A stretch of DNA of 11,822 nt from assembly GCA_905215155.1 (NCBI GenBank), contig CAJMPJ010000072.1:1-11822 (forward strand), written 5' to 3'. Origin of the DNA: an uncultured bacterium (GTDB taxonomy: Bacteria; Bacillota; Clostridia; Lachnospirales; Lachnospiraceae). Shown here in pieces: positions 1-6,609 of this stretch. The notes under the pieces are model-generated. The model worked only from the letters and a program-made list of their open reading frames with translations. It had not been told where the DNA came from and ran no database searches. The position numbers were made by a program, and so were the translations under genes. How positions within the stretch are numbered: the first letter of the stretch is position 1; each line of letters begins with the position of its first letter.

Positions 1-61
1 GAGCATCGTGGGTGAACTCTAAACCATTAAATCCGAAGATAAATTTACGCAGTCCAGCCAT
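1..61 (-). CDS. Unrecognised protein, first 20 codons only (cut by window edge)
   Basis: Reading the minus strand from an ATG at 61 gives 20 open codons, beginning MAGLRKFIFGF and running off the left edge. An AAGG ribosome-binding sequence (71-74 on the plus strand, reverse complement) sits 9 bases before the ATG. A possible minus-strand promoter lies further up: TTGTCA (rc of 111-116) and TATCAT (rc of 87-92), 18 bases apart. It is divergent from the acetyltransferase gene. The visible residues match no family I can name, so no function is given. The start context is the main support; 20 open codons alone could be chance. Confidence 0.5.
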   Translation of the reverse strand, partial: MAGLRKFIFGFNGLEFTHDA

Positions 62-72
62 TCGTTGTTACC

Positions 73-101
73 TTGATAGAAAGCAAATGATATTATATAA
101 T
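73..101 (+). promoter_or_regulatory. Sigma-A-type promoter for the GNAT gene
   Basis: TTGATA (73-78) and a perfect TATAAT (96-101) are separated by exactly 17 bases, which puts transcription start near 108 and leaves a leader of about 77 bases. A second TATAAT occurs at 101-106. The promoter overlaps the probable promoter of the divergent gene at 1-61. Confidence 0.7.
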
Positions 102-184
102 ATAATAGGATGACAAGGGTGTAGTTTATTCAATATTTACACAAAAGTCAGAAATACAAGGTAGAAAGTGGATGGAGAATGAAT

Positions 185-673
185 ATGAATATTACTTTTC
201 GTACATATCAAAAAGAAGATGTGGAATTATTAAAAGAGATTTGGAATGATATTTTGATGGAGGGGAATGCCTTTCCCGGAGAGAAGCTCTGTGAGAAAGA
301 GGAATTTGAAGAGATGCTTGCGAGCCAGTCCGCAGTCACCTGTATTTTGGTGGAGGATCAAGTGGCGGGTTATTATATTCTGCACCCGAACCATATAGGC
401 AGATGCGGACACGTAGCCAATGCCAGCTTTGCAATCGCCAGGGAGTTCCGGGGAAGAAAGCTGGCGGAGCCTCTGGTGCGCAAATGTATCCAGCAGGCAA
501 AAGAGCTGGGGTTTCAGGGAATGCAGTTCAACGCAGTTGTGGTGGGAAACACGGCAGCTATCCATACCTATCAAAAAATAGGGTTTGAGATCATTGGTAC
601 CGTTCCCAGGGGATACCGGTTAAAAAATGGAGAATATTCGGATATGCATATTATGTACCTTGCGTTGAATTAA
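185..673 (+). CDS. GNAT-family N-acetyltransferase
   Basis: Predicted cytoplasmic acetyl-CoA-dependent N-acetyltransferase of about 162 residues, the normal length for a single GNAT domain. The acetyl-CoA pyrophosphate loop region reads REFRGRKLAEPLV (about residues 87-99). It is followed by the family pattern of an alpha helix, a beta-5 strand with FNAVVVGN, and the C-terminal YQKIGFEIIGTVP. The loop departs from the common RGxGxG/A by having K where the second glycine usually sits. The acceptor substrate cannot be told from sequence; relatives act on amino acids, small amines or antibiotics. An upstream ATG at 179 is possible, but GGAG at 174-177 is only 1 base from it and 7 bases from the ATG at 185, so 185 is preferred. 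It is monocistronic, with its own promoter and a terminator about 20 bases after the stop. Confidence 0.88.
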   Translation: MNITFRTYQKEDVELLKEIWNDILMEGNAFPGEKLCEKEEFEEMLASQSAVTCILVEDQVAGYYILHPNHIGRCGHVANASFAIAREFRGRKLAEPLVRKCIQQAKELGFQGMQFNAVVVGNTAAIHTYQKIGFEIIGTVPRGYRLKNGEYSDMHIMYLALN

Positions 674-695
674 GGAGAGGGAAAAAGCGGAGAAT

Positions 696-727
696 AAGAC
701 TGTCAGGAATTTTGGCAGTCTTTTTTT
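696..727 (+). terminator. Rho-independent terminator of the GNAT gene
   Basis: AAGACTGTC (696-704) pairs with GGCAGTCTT (714-722), a 9-bp stem with one G-U pair and a 9-base loop. It runs directly into seven T residues (721-727). Confidence 0.85.
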
Positions 728-1022
728 GTTTCATGTGATCCAATAAGAGATACACTCCCTGGCTTTCTCTATATGTATCTCCGTTAAGGTTTGGAATCAT
801 GAAAATGTTTTGCAGTATTTTTATATTAACAGCCTATTTTAAAGTTTATTATTGCAGAAGGTGATTGTCAATCAGCAATGTAAATTCCTATAAATTCTCA
901 TTTTACAAAAAATAGGTTGCAGAAGTAATTACACTATGCTAAAGTCTTTGCTGTGAGTAGTTACAACCCACTTTCATCATTTCTATGCAAATCGCTTGCG
1001 TCGATTTAGGGGAAATAAAAAT
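728..1022 (+). other. Non-coding leader/spacer before MCP1, rich in hairpins
   Basis: No credible gene. It holds, in order: an 8-bp inverted repeat GAGATACA/TGTATCTC (747-754/774-781); a palindrome with promoter (851-894); a possible RNA stem GTAATTAC/GTAGTTAC (925-932/957-964, one G-U pair) enclosing GC-AAAG/CTTT-GC; and a hairpin AAATCG/CGATTT (989-994/1002-1007) ending right beside the MCP1 ribosome site. The last hairpin competes with an alternative pairing GCAA/TTGC (987-990/996-999). No known riboswitch consensus was recognised. Confidence 0.5.
862..894 (+). promoter_or_regulatory. MCP1 promoter with palindromic operator over the -35 box
   Basis: TTGTCA (865-870, 5 of 6 to consensus) and TATAAA (889-894, 5 of 6) are 18 bases apart, so RNA would start near 901. 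The -35 box is embedded in the perfect palindrome TGATTG-T-CAATCA (862-874), flanked by further complementary arms ATTGC (851-855) and GCAAT (875-879). A palindrome in this position is a typical repressor site. The regulator is unknown. Confidence 0.55.
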
Positions 1023-2750
1023 ATGCGGTTGTTAGAAAGGATAAAGCAGATGAATACAAAAGTGAAATATGTCAGCGTCAGACATAAGATTTTAGTCCCT
1101 GTAGTTATTTTAAATATTATTGCATTTGTTTCTATGGGAATGTGGTTAAGCGGTACGATGAAAAACAACATGACAAAAATTGCAGCAGAACAGGCCCAGG
1201 TGGCTGCACAATTTGCAGTGCAGGGGATTGATGCTGATGTACTGAAAACCATTGGTCCGGGAGATGAGGGCACTCAGGCTTATCAGCAGATCGCAGAGCA
1301 GCTCAATAAAGCCAGAGAACACACTCTGATCAAATATGTCTACACGCTGACAAGTGACGGGACGACCGTTTCTTATGGTGTGGATGCAGATGGAGAAGAG
1401 CCGGTTGGAAAAGAATTTACGGATTCTTATGAAGAACTGAAACCGGCTTTTATGGGAAAAGCCATACAGGATCCCGAAATTGATGATACCGAAGATGGGA
1501 TGCTGATAACTTCTTACGTTCCTGTCTTAAATGATAAAAATGAAGTTGTTGGCGTACTGGGCTGTGATTACGATGCAGCCGATATTATAAATAAGAGCAA
1601 CAAAACCACACTCCTTGTTTTTCTTATAACCCTGGGAGAATTGTCGGTGCTGATCGGTATCTGTACCGTGATTATATCAAAAACCATGGGTCCGGTTAAA
1701 ACCGCTGTAGCGATTGCAGAAAAAATGTGCAATTGTGATTTGTCGGAAGCTGCCGGAATCCGTATCCCCAATGATGAGATCGGCCAGCTTACCCATAGCT
1801 TTTTAAACATCTCAGACAATCTGAGATTGATTATCTCTGATATAAAAAGCCAGCTGGAGGAAATGGGGAAAGGCAATTTGCTGGTTACAAGTTCCTGCCC
1901 TCAAATGTATCAGGGAGATTACGAGGGAATCCAGACAGCGATGAACAAGATCCGCAAGGAACTGAGTCTTACGCTTTCCGGAATCTATACGGCAGCCCAG
2001 CAGGTAGATGCAGGTGCGGACCAGATGTCGGCCGGAGCACAGATTCTCAGCCAGGGGACCACGGAGCAGGCGGCATCCGTGGAAGAACTGTCCGGGGCGC
2101 TTCAAGATGTGGAGAAACAGGCGAATGACAATTTTGCTAATGTACGTCAGGCCATCACTCAGGTGGAACAGACGACGGAGCGTGTGAATGATGGAACGGC
2201 GCAGATGAAAGGCATGCTTCAGGCCATGGAAAGCATCGGCCAATCCTCCCAGCAGATCACAGGAATTATAAAGGTGATTGAAGATATCGCCTTCCAGACC
2301 AATATTCTGGCATTGAACGCAGCCGTGGAAGCCGCTCGCGCAGGAGAGGCCGGAAAGGGATTTGCGGTAGTGGCAGATGAGGTCCGCAATCTGGCAGCTA
2401 AGTCGGCGGAAGCTGCAAAGCAAACCACGGAATTGATCTTTGACTCCAAGGAACGGGTTTCCGATGGAATAACCATTGCTTCTGATCTGGAAACCATTCT
2501 TTTGGGGATAAGCCAAAAGAATGAAACGGTGAATGATCTGATCCTTCAGATTGATAACGTCACCACAGAACAGGCACAGTCTATTTCCCGTATTACGGAA
2601 GGGCTGGAGCAGATTTTAACTGTGGTTCAGACTAATGCAGCCACGGCAGAGGAAAGCTCAGCTTCCAGCGAAGAACTTTCGGCTCAGGCAGCCTTGCTTC
2701 GGGAGAAGATCACACAATTTAAATTTAATATGGATCAATACGAGATATAA
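1023..2750 (+). CDS. Methyl-accepting chemotaxis protein (MCP1), Cache sensor, tandem HAMP
   Basis: Membrane chemoreceptor of 575 residues that should relay an outside chemical signal to CheA/CheW. Order: TM1 (about 22-44); an extracellular Cache-like domain of about 150 residues; TM2 (about 195-219); a HAMP domain; a second, divergent HAMP-like segment containing the motif YQGDYEGI (about 296-303); and the coiled-coil signalling domain. The conserved tip is near 420-459 ([20 protein letters not shown]). From the tip glutamate to the C-terminal end is about 124 residues, close to E. coli Tsr, so it appears to be a 36-heptad receptor. The tail is rich in EE/ES pairs, the expected methylation region; no CheR-tethering pentapeptide is seen. 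The ATG at 1023 is chosen because AGGGGAA (1008-1014) is 8 bases upstream; a TTG at 996 would bury that site inside the gene. The ligand is unknown. Confidence 0.93.
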   Translation: MRLLERIKQMNTKVKYVSVRHKILVPVVILNIIAFVSMGMWLSGTMKNNMTKIAAEQAQVAAQFAVQGIDADVLKTIGPGDEGTQAYQQIAEQLNKAREHTLIKYVYTLTSDGTTVSYGVDADGEEPVGKEFTDSYEELKPAFMGKAIQDPEIDDTEDGMLITSYVPVLNDKNEVVGVLGCDYDAADIINKSNKTTLLVFLITLGELSVLIGICTVIISKTMGPVKTAVAIAEKMCNCDLSEAAGIRIPNDEIGQLTHSFLNISDNLRLIISDIKSQLEEMGKGNLLVTSSCPQMYQGDYEGIQTAMNKIRKELSLTLSGIYTAAQQVDAGADQMSAGAQILSQGTTEQAASVEELSGALQDVEKQANDNFANVRQAITQVEQTTERVNDGTAQMKGMLQAMESIGQSSQQITGIIKVIEDIAFQTNILALNAAVEAARAGEAGKGFAVVADEVRNLAAKSAEAAKQTTELIFDSKERVSDGITIASDLETILLGISQKNETVNDLILQIDNVTTEQAQSISRITEGLEQILTVVQTNAATAEESSASSEELSAQAALLREKITQFKFNMDQYEI

Positions 2751-2761
2751 ACGATACTTCG

Positions 2762-2805
2762 TGCATCTTGATCATGCTTTAGGGGCCGATCAAGATGCAT
2801 TTTTT
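2762..2805 (+). terminator. Strong intrinsic terminator of MCP1
   Basis: TGCATCTTGATC (2762-2773) and GATCAAGATGCA (2788-2799) form a perfect 12-bp stem with a 14-base loop, followed by six T residues (2800-2805). It starts 11 bases after the MCP1 stop. Confidence 0.93.
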
Positions 2806-3115
2806 ATAATCAATCAGAGAGTTCTTTCGATCACATAGGAAACAATTTCACTTGCCAGGAAACCCGGTCACGGCTGGAAAGTGCAGCAGCAAAAACAGAA
2901 TTCATCTCATTGGTTTCTGTTAGAAGAAAAGCCCACAGCCTTATCCGGCATTACAGGTGAAGTAAGGGTGTATCTGGAATAATAAGAATGGAATATTATG
3001 GTACTTATGTTTTATATAATACAAGAAACTGTTTCATGAGAGAGATACCATATTATTTTAAAACAAATAAAATAAAGGAATTAATTACCGTAAAATGAAA
3101 GGGGAGACGAATCAC
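2806..3115. other. Spacer without a recognisable gene, possible decayed sequence
   Basis: Only short open stretches occur. The longest sensible one on the plus strand has about 47 codons ending at a TAA near 2981; it has no ribosome site and I cannot assign it to a family. A -10-like TATAAT lies at 3015-3020 with no good -35. TATGGTA (2997-3003) and TACCATA (3046-3052) are inverted copies that could be an operator or hairpin. The region abuts clear gene remnants, so it may be worn-down coding DNA. Confidence 0.35.
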
Positions 3116-3307
3116 ATGAATAAAAAAGTAGTGCTTATTACCGGGTCCTCCAAGGGAATTGGAGCCGGGTGTGCGAAAGAATTTGCACAGGCAGCACTGG
3201 ATAAATTTGGACGTATTGAGGTGTTAGTCAATAACGCAGGAATAGAAGCCAACGGTTCGATCGTTGAAACCACTAGGAAAGGTATGGATCCACGGAATAG
3301 ATTATAA
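3116..3307 (+). pseudogene. Short-chain dehydrogenase remnant with internal deletion
   Basis: The N-terminal 63 codons carry the classical SDR glycine motif TGSSKGIG (residues 9-16) and then, too early, FGRIEVLVNNAG (31-42). In full SDRs these motifs are about 70-75 residues apart; here about 30, so roughly 44 residues are missing in frame, cutting out beta-2 to alpha-3. The active-site S and YxxxK are absent. The reading frame drifts after VETT and stops at 3305-3307; the typical following residues (I-I-N-V) reappear in another frame at 3301-3312. A good ribosome site, AAAGGGGAG (3098-3106), still stands 9 bases before the ATG at 3116, which argues for recent decay. An upstream ATG at 3095 precedes that site and is unlikely. 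Any short product would lack catalysis. Confidence 0.78.
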
Positions 3308-3417
3308 ACGTATGTAAAAAAGAAAATATTCCATATTATGTGGTAGGTGATGCCATAAAAGCGCGCAGAGCCTTAAATGCTATTTCGGAAGCATACGAGG
3401 CAGCCAGATGTATTTAG
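3301..3417 (+). pseudogene. C-terminal fragment of an Old-Yellow-Enzyme/2,4-dienoyl-CoA reductase-like flavoenzyme
   Basis: In the frame starting at 3301 the sequence reads IINVCKKENIPYYVVGD and then AIKARRALNAISEAYEAAR before a TAG at 3415-3417. The part from about 3319 resembles the extreme C-terminus of multi-domain NADH:flavin oxidoreductases (FadH, BaiCD and enoate reductase type). In these, a V-x-GD-x-x-x-x-R-x-x-x-x-A-I-x-E-x-x-x-A-A pattern closes the NAD/FAD-binding domain. Such enzymes usually have 640-670 residues; all but about 35 are missing. There is no start codon or ribosome site, and an in-frame stop precedes it (3298-3300). The first four codons could belong to the adjoining SDR remnant, placing the junction around 3313-3320. 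The family call rests on one motif recognised by eye. Confidence 0.6.
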
Positions 3418-3475
3418 AAAACGATCATAGAATCATAAATAATTAATCGAAGATCCCACAGGAGGTATCGTGCAG

Positions 3476-4960
3476 ATGAAGAAAATTGTATTTTTAACTG
3501 GTGCCACAGGACAAATGGGCATGGAAACTGTCAAAAAGTTTATGGAAAATGTGGATGAATTTACGCTTAGGGTGTTAGCAAGAGAATCGGAAACAAATAA
3601 AAAAAAGCTGGCGCCTTTTGACGGCAAATTAGAAATCATCTGGGGAGATTTAAAGGATGATGAAAAACTGGCAGAAGGTGTAAAAGATGCGGATTACGTG
3701 CTGCATGTAGGTGCCCTCGTATCTCCATTCGCAGATGAGGAGCCGGAAGAAGCAATGAGAATCAACTACGGCTCCACCTTATCCATGCTGAAAAGTATAA
3801 AGGATTTTGGTCAGCAGGATAAAACTCATTTTGTATACATTGGAACGGTAGCTATGACAGGGGATCGCATGCCGCCCATTCATTGGGGGCGTGTCGGTGA
3901 TCCATTAAAGCCTTCCATCTACGATTATTATGCGATCAGCAAATGCTTTTCAGAGCGTGCAGTAATTGAATCAGGGTTAAAGTACTGGACCTCCATAAGG
4001 CAGACCGGTATGGCACCTGTGAATCCGTCCAGCGGAGAATATCCTATTATCAGCCATCAGCCCTATAATAATTGTCTGGAGTGGTCCAATGCAGAAGATT
4101 CCGGCAATTTGATGCGCAATGTATGCCTGGATACGGTACCGGATCAATTCTGGAGAAGGGTTTACAATTTAAGCGGGGGAGCCGATTATCGTCAGACCTG
4201 TTATACCTTCAGTGCTTCTTTAGGCTCGGATTTACGGGATATTTATGAACCGAACTGGATGGCAGCCGGCAATTTCCACGGACAGTTTTATACCGATGCA
4301 GACGAATTGCAGGAGCTGGTGCCGTTCCGCACGAAATCCTTTGCAGAGGTGCAAAAAGAGTACCTTCAGAAAATGGCGTCGATGATAGAAGCAGCAGGAC
4401 CGGGCTTTGCGATGCCCACAAAAGAGCAGCAAAAGGCAAAAACAAAAGAAATTATCAGCCGTCCCGGTGGCGTTCTGCAGTTTGTTGCGGATCATGATGA
4501 AGAAAGAATAAACGTGTGGTTTGGCTCGAAGGAAAAGTATGAAGCAATCCCAAAATCCTGGAATGAAATCGTAATTTCCATTCCCTGCGATTCACCAAGA
4601 AAGCTGGACCATGGTTTTGATGAGACAAAACCGGCAAAAGAGCTGGATATAGATGATATGCAGCAGGCGGCAAAGTTCCGCGGCGGAGAATGCTTATCCC
4701 GATCCATGGAAAAGGGCAGTCTTTATGCACCGTTAAAATGGAAATGTGCCTTCGGACATGAATTTGCAGCAACTCCATATCTGATTTTATTTGCCGGACA
4801 CTGGTGCAGGGAATGTGACAGTAAGGAATGGAAGTATGGGGAAATTGCTGATGTGAACCCTTTCTTTGCACAGGTATGGAAACCCCTTCATAAAGGGGAG
4901 AAAAACTTCCGTGTAAAGATGGCTGCGGATGTAAAAAAGGTAGAAACGTTATATAAATAA
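3476..4960 (+). CDS. Extended SDR (NAD-dependent epimerase/dehydratase) fused to a C-terminal treble-clef zinc-finger-like domain
   Basis: Protein of 494 residues, probably cytoplasmic. The first ~300 residues are an extended SDR: nucleotide motif TGATGQMG (8-15), an acidic stretch GDLKDD, VLHVGALVSP, and a catalytic pair Y152-x3-K156 in YYAISK. It should bind NAD(P) and act on a sugar, steroid-like or other alcohol/ketone; the substrate is unknown. Residues ~300-400 are a linker. The end (about 400-450) carries GGECLS, then WKC-x3-H (C424, H428) and WC-x2-C (C444, C447), matching treble-clef/zinc-ribbon modules of the GGxCLS...WxCxxGH...WCxxC type. Those modules are normally linked to endonuclease-like or DNA-related proteins. 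Extended SDRs are usually 300-350 residues, so the extra ~150 residues are a true addition. Start: AGGAGGT (3460-3466) is 9 bases before the ATG at 3476, but only 3 bases before an alternative GTG at 3470. It lies between decayed SDR/flavoenzyme remnants and a convergent TetR gene. Confidence 0.85.
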   Translation: MKKIVFLTGATGQMGMETVKKFMENVDEFTLRVLARESETNKKKLAPFDGKLEIIWGDLKDDEKLAEGVKDADYVLHVGALVSPFADEEPEEAMRINYGSTLSMLKSIKDFGQQDKTHFVYIGTVAMTGDRMPPIHWGRVGDPLKPSIYDYYAISKCFSERAVIESGLKYWTSIRQTGMAPVNPSSGEYPIISHQPYNNCLEWSNAEDSGNLMRNVCLDTVPDQFWRRVYNLSGGADYRQTCYTFSASLGSDLRDIYEPNWMAAGNFHGQFYTDADELQELVPFRTKSFAEVQKEYLQKMASMIEAAGPGFAMPTKEQQKAKTKEIISRPGGVLQFVADHDEERINVWFGSKEKYEAIPKSWNEIVISIPCDSPRKLDHGFDETKPAKELDIDDMQQAAKFRGGECLSRSMEKGSLYAPLKWKCAFGHEFAATPYLILFAGHWCRECDSKEWKYGEIADVNPFFAQVWKPLHKGEKNFRVKMAADVKKVETLYK

Positions 4961-4967
4961 GCATTGC

Positions 4968-5031
4968 TATCCTCGTGGTCCAAAGGAGCGTTATGATCGG
5001 ATAACGGGTCTGCAAGTGGATCATGAGGATA
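4968..5031. repeat. 14-bp inverted repeat with 36-base loop between convergent genes
   Basis: TATCCTCGTGGTCC (4968-4981) and GGATCATGAGGATA (5018-5031) can pair over 14 bp with two G-U pairs in the plus-strand RNA. The loop contains a smaller TTAT/ATAA repeat. Neither strand has a U-tract after it, so it is not a standard intrinsic terminator, although it sits where one is expected, between the stops at 4960 and 5051. Confidence 0.55.
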
Positions 5032-5050
5032 GGATCAACGCGTTCTTATC

Positions 5051-5650
5051 TTATAAAAATGCCCGCATTCCGTATTTTATATTATCAATGATAATTTGGG
5101 AGACGTCCGCAGAAGACAGGTTGGGTGCATATTCATACCACCATTTCACCGTTGTCATCGCAGAACTGGAAAACAAACGGACAAACAGCTCCTGCTTCTC
5201 TGTTAAGTGAAACTCCGTATTTTGTGTTTGATGAAGAAGATTAGAGAAGTTTTCTCTGGTGCGTTGTTCAAAAATGTGAAGCATATCGTCAAAAACATAT
5301 AATTCTGTATTTTTGTTCCATAATATGAGATACCATTCCTTATGGTCGTACATAAATTGAAGTTGTTTCCTTAAAAGATCCAGTGAAATATTCACTCTGT
5401 TATGCTCCAGATGAAATGGCTCCATATTGATTTGGGCAGATAATTCTTCTAAAGTGGAGGTTATCAGAAAATCCCTTAAATCATATTTATCGTTATAATA
5501 TTTATAAAACGTGGACCGGTTGATCCTGGCAGCAGCAGTAAGGTCTGTTACCGTCAAATTTGAAAATTTTTTCTGCTTTATGCAGAAAGCAAATCCATTT
5601 TTTATACTTTCCAGTGTTTTCACAACCCGTAAGTCTGTTCGATCTTCCAT
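5051..5650 (-). CDS. TetR/AcrR-family transcriptional regulator
   Basis: Predicted DNA-binding repressor of 199 residues, normal TetR size. The N-terminal helix-turn-helix lies at about residues 28-60, with LTVTDLTAAARINRSTFYKYY, the family's recognition-helix signature. The C-terminal half is a ligand/dimer domain of the type seen in DhaS/YfiR-like regulators (YDHKEWYLILW). The ATG at 5650 is preferred: AAAGGGG lies 7 bases upstream on the minus strand, while a TTG start at 5671 would place that site inside the gene. It converges with the SDR/treble-clef gene and diverges from the NAD(P)-binding gene at 5912. Its own promoter contains a perfect 17-bp palindrome, pointing to autoregulation. 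Targets may include either neighbour; the ligand is unknown. Confidence 0.9.
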   Translation of the reverse strand: MEDRTDLRVVKTLESIKNGFAFCIKQKKFSNLTVTDLTAAARINRSTFYKYYNDKYDLRDFLITSTLEELSAQINMEPFHLEHNRVNISLDLLRKQLQFMYDHKEWYLILWNKNTELYVFDDMLHIFEQRTRENFSNLLHQTQNTEFHLTEKQELFVRLFSSSAMTTVKWWYEYAPNLSSADVSQIIIDNIKYGMRAFL

Positions 5651-5706
5651 TGGACAACCCCTTTCAACCAACAGTGTGCCTGTTAGCCATTTTTTCTTCT
5701 TAATCC

Positions 5707-5735
5707 ATTATAATTGAATTATAACCGATTGAAAA
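5707..5735 (-). promoter_or_regulatory. Promoter of the TetR gene with 17-bp perfect palindrome
   Basis: On the minus strand TTTTCA (rc of 5730-5735) and TATAAT (rc of 5707-5712) are 17 bases apart. TTATAATT-G-AATTATAA (5708-5724) is a perfect palindrome covering the -10 box and spacer, the usual place for a TetR autorepression site. It is made of A and T only apart from the centre, so some chance symmetry is possible. Confidence 0.55.
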
Positions 5736-5804
5736 TACCTGTTACTGACAAAAATAAAAGTAGAAAATCAATGGTGGAAAGCGCGGGCCGGCTTTGGTTC
5801 GCTC

Positions 5805-5838
5805 TCTATTAGTATCTATTAGTAACCTAGGTAACTAA
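5805..5838. promoter_or_regulatory. Operator cluster upstream of the NAD(P)-binding gene
   Basis: A 10-bp sequence TCTATTAGTA is repeated in tandem (5805-5814 and 5815-5824). The second copy runs into TTAGTAACCTAGGTAACTAA (5819-5838), a 20-bp palindrome broken only by one A/T position in each arm. It ends 11 bases before the -35 box at 5850. Form and place suit a dimeric winged-helix regulator such as the HxlR protein at 6752; TetR is an alternative. Confidence 0.6.
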
Positions 5839-5849
5839 ATGGTTCCTAC

Positions 5850-5878
5850 TTTACGATAATACCATTATACACTATAAT
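5850..5878 (+). promoter_or_regulatory. Promoter of the NAD(P)-binding gene
   Basis: TTTACG (5850-5855) and a perfect TATAAT (5873-5878) are 17 bases apart. Transcription would start near 5885, leaving a leader of about 27 bases containing the strong ribosome site AAGGAGA (5897-5903). Confidence 0.72.
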
Positions 5879-5911
5879 GAAATCACAATAGAATGAAAGG
5901 AGATATACATT

Positions 5912-6541
5912 ATGAAATTAATGATTATCGGAGCATCGGGAAAACAGGGAAGTCAACTCCTTTTAGAAGCACAGCGGAGGGGGCATGAAGTCGCAGCAGT
6001 TGTAAGAGATAAAAATAAACTGCCGAATACAGATTGCAAAATCATTGAAAAGGATTTATTTGATCTTACTTTTGATGATTTAAGGGATTATGAGGTTATC
6101 ATCAGTGCTTTTGGCACCTGGAATGAGGATACTCTTCTCCATAAAAGAGTTGTAACACACCTTACGGACCTGCTCAGCGGCAAAAGCAACCGTTTGCTGT
6201 TTGTAGGCGGTGCAGGAAGTCTCTATGTAGATTCTTCCCATACCAAGAGGCTTATGGATACTCCGGATTTTCCTAAGGAGTACTATCCGACCGCTTCCAA
6301 AATGGCGCTGGCACTGGATGAGCTGAGGACACATGAGGATGTAAACTGGACTTATTTAAGCCCTGCCTCTTTCTTTGATGATAAAGGGGAAAGAACCGGA
6401 AAATACCGGCTTGGAGGAGAAGAGTACTTCACAAATGATAAGGGGGAAAGCTATATCAGCTATGCAGATTATGCCATTGCAATGATTGATGAAGCGGAAA
6501 AGGGAAATCATATCAAGCAGCGCATTTCTGTCATTTCCTGA
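5912..6541 (+). CDS. Atypical SDR / NmrA-like NAD(P)H-binding protein
   Basis: A 209-residue Rossmann-fold protein, probably cytoplasmic, resembling B. subtilis YwnB and biliverdin-reductase-B-like proteins. The glycine motif GASGKQG (7-13) opens the protein, RGHEVAAVVRD follows as beta-2 with a basic residue suited to NADP, and the middle has LLFVGGAGSL. The classical YxxxK is not evident (a TASKMAL segment lies where related proteins have it), so it may be a reductase of quinone-like compounds or a redox-sensing binder. ATG at 5912 with AAGGAGA 8 bases upstream. It has its own promoter and operator and is followed by a terminator, then an HxlR regulator. A gene of this family beside HxlR is a recurring pairing in Firmicutes, which suggests control by that regulator (inference). 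Confidence 0.87.
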   Translation: MKLMIIGASGKQGSQLLLEAQRRGHEVAAVVRDKNKLPNTDCKIIEKDLFDLTFDDLRDYEVIISAFGTWNEDTLLHKRVVTHLTDLLSGKSNRLLFVGGAGSLYVDSSHTKRLMDTPDFPKEYYPTASKMALALDELRTHEDVNWTYLSPASFFDDKGERTGKYRLGGEEYFTNDKGESYISYADYAIAMIDEAEKGNHIKQRISVIS

Positions 6542-6565
6542 TAGCAGCTCGATAGAAACCATGAA

Positions 6566-6609
6566 ATACCCCCTGTCCATCTTTCCGTGGACAGGGGGTA
6601 TTGCGTTTT
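6566..6609 (+). terminator. Terminator of the NAD(P)-binding gene
   Basis: ATACCCCCTGTCCA (6566-6579) and TGGACAGGGGGTAT (6588-6601) form a perfect 14-bp GC-rich stem with an 8-base loop. The T-tract is imperfect (TGCGTTTT, 6602-6609) and is itself the start of the next inverted repeat. Confidence 0.75.

Noticed and set aside
728..1022. Cyclic-di-GMP or other known riboswitch before MCP1
   Set aside because: Such elements often precede chemoreceptor genes, but none of the conserved core sequences I know is present; only generic hairpins are seen.
1812..2516. 234-codon minus-strand open frame inside MCP1
   Set aside because: It lies opposite the highly conserved MCP signalling domain, has no ribosome site and is Cys/His/Leu-rich in the manner of antisense shadows.
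2762..3417. Mobile-element scar as the cause of the gene decay
   Set aside because: No transposase fragment, target duplication or terminal inverted repeat pair was found around the remnants; simple deletions explain the pattern.
4455..5024. 189-codon minus-strand open frame opposite the end of the SDR/treble-clef gene
   Set aside because: It reads the complement of the conserved zinc-motif region; no start signal and no recognisable domain.
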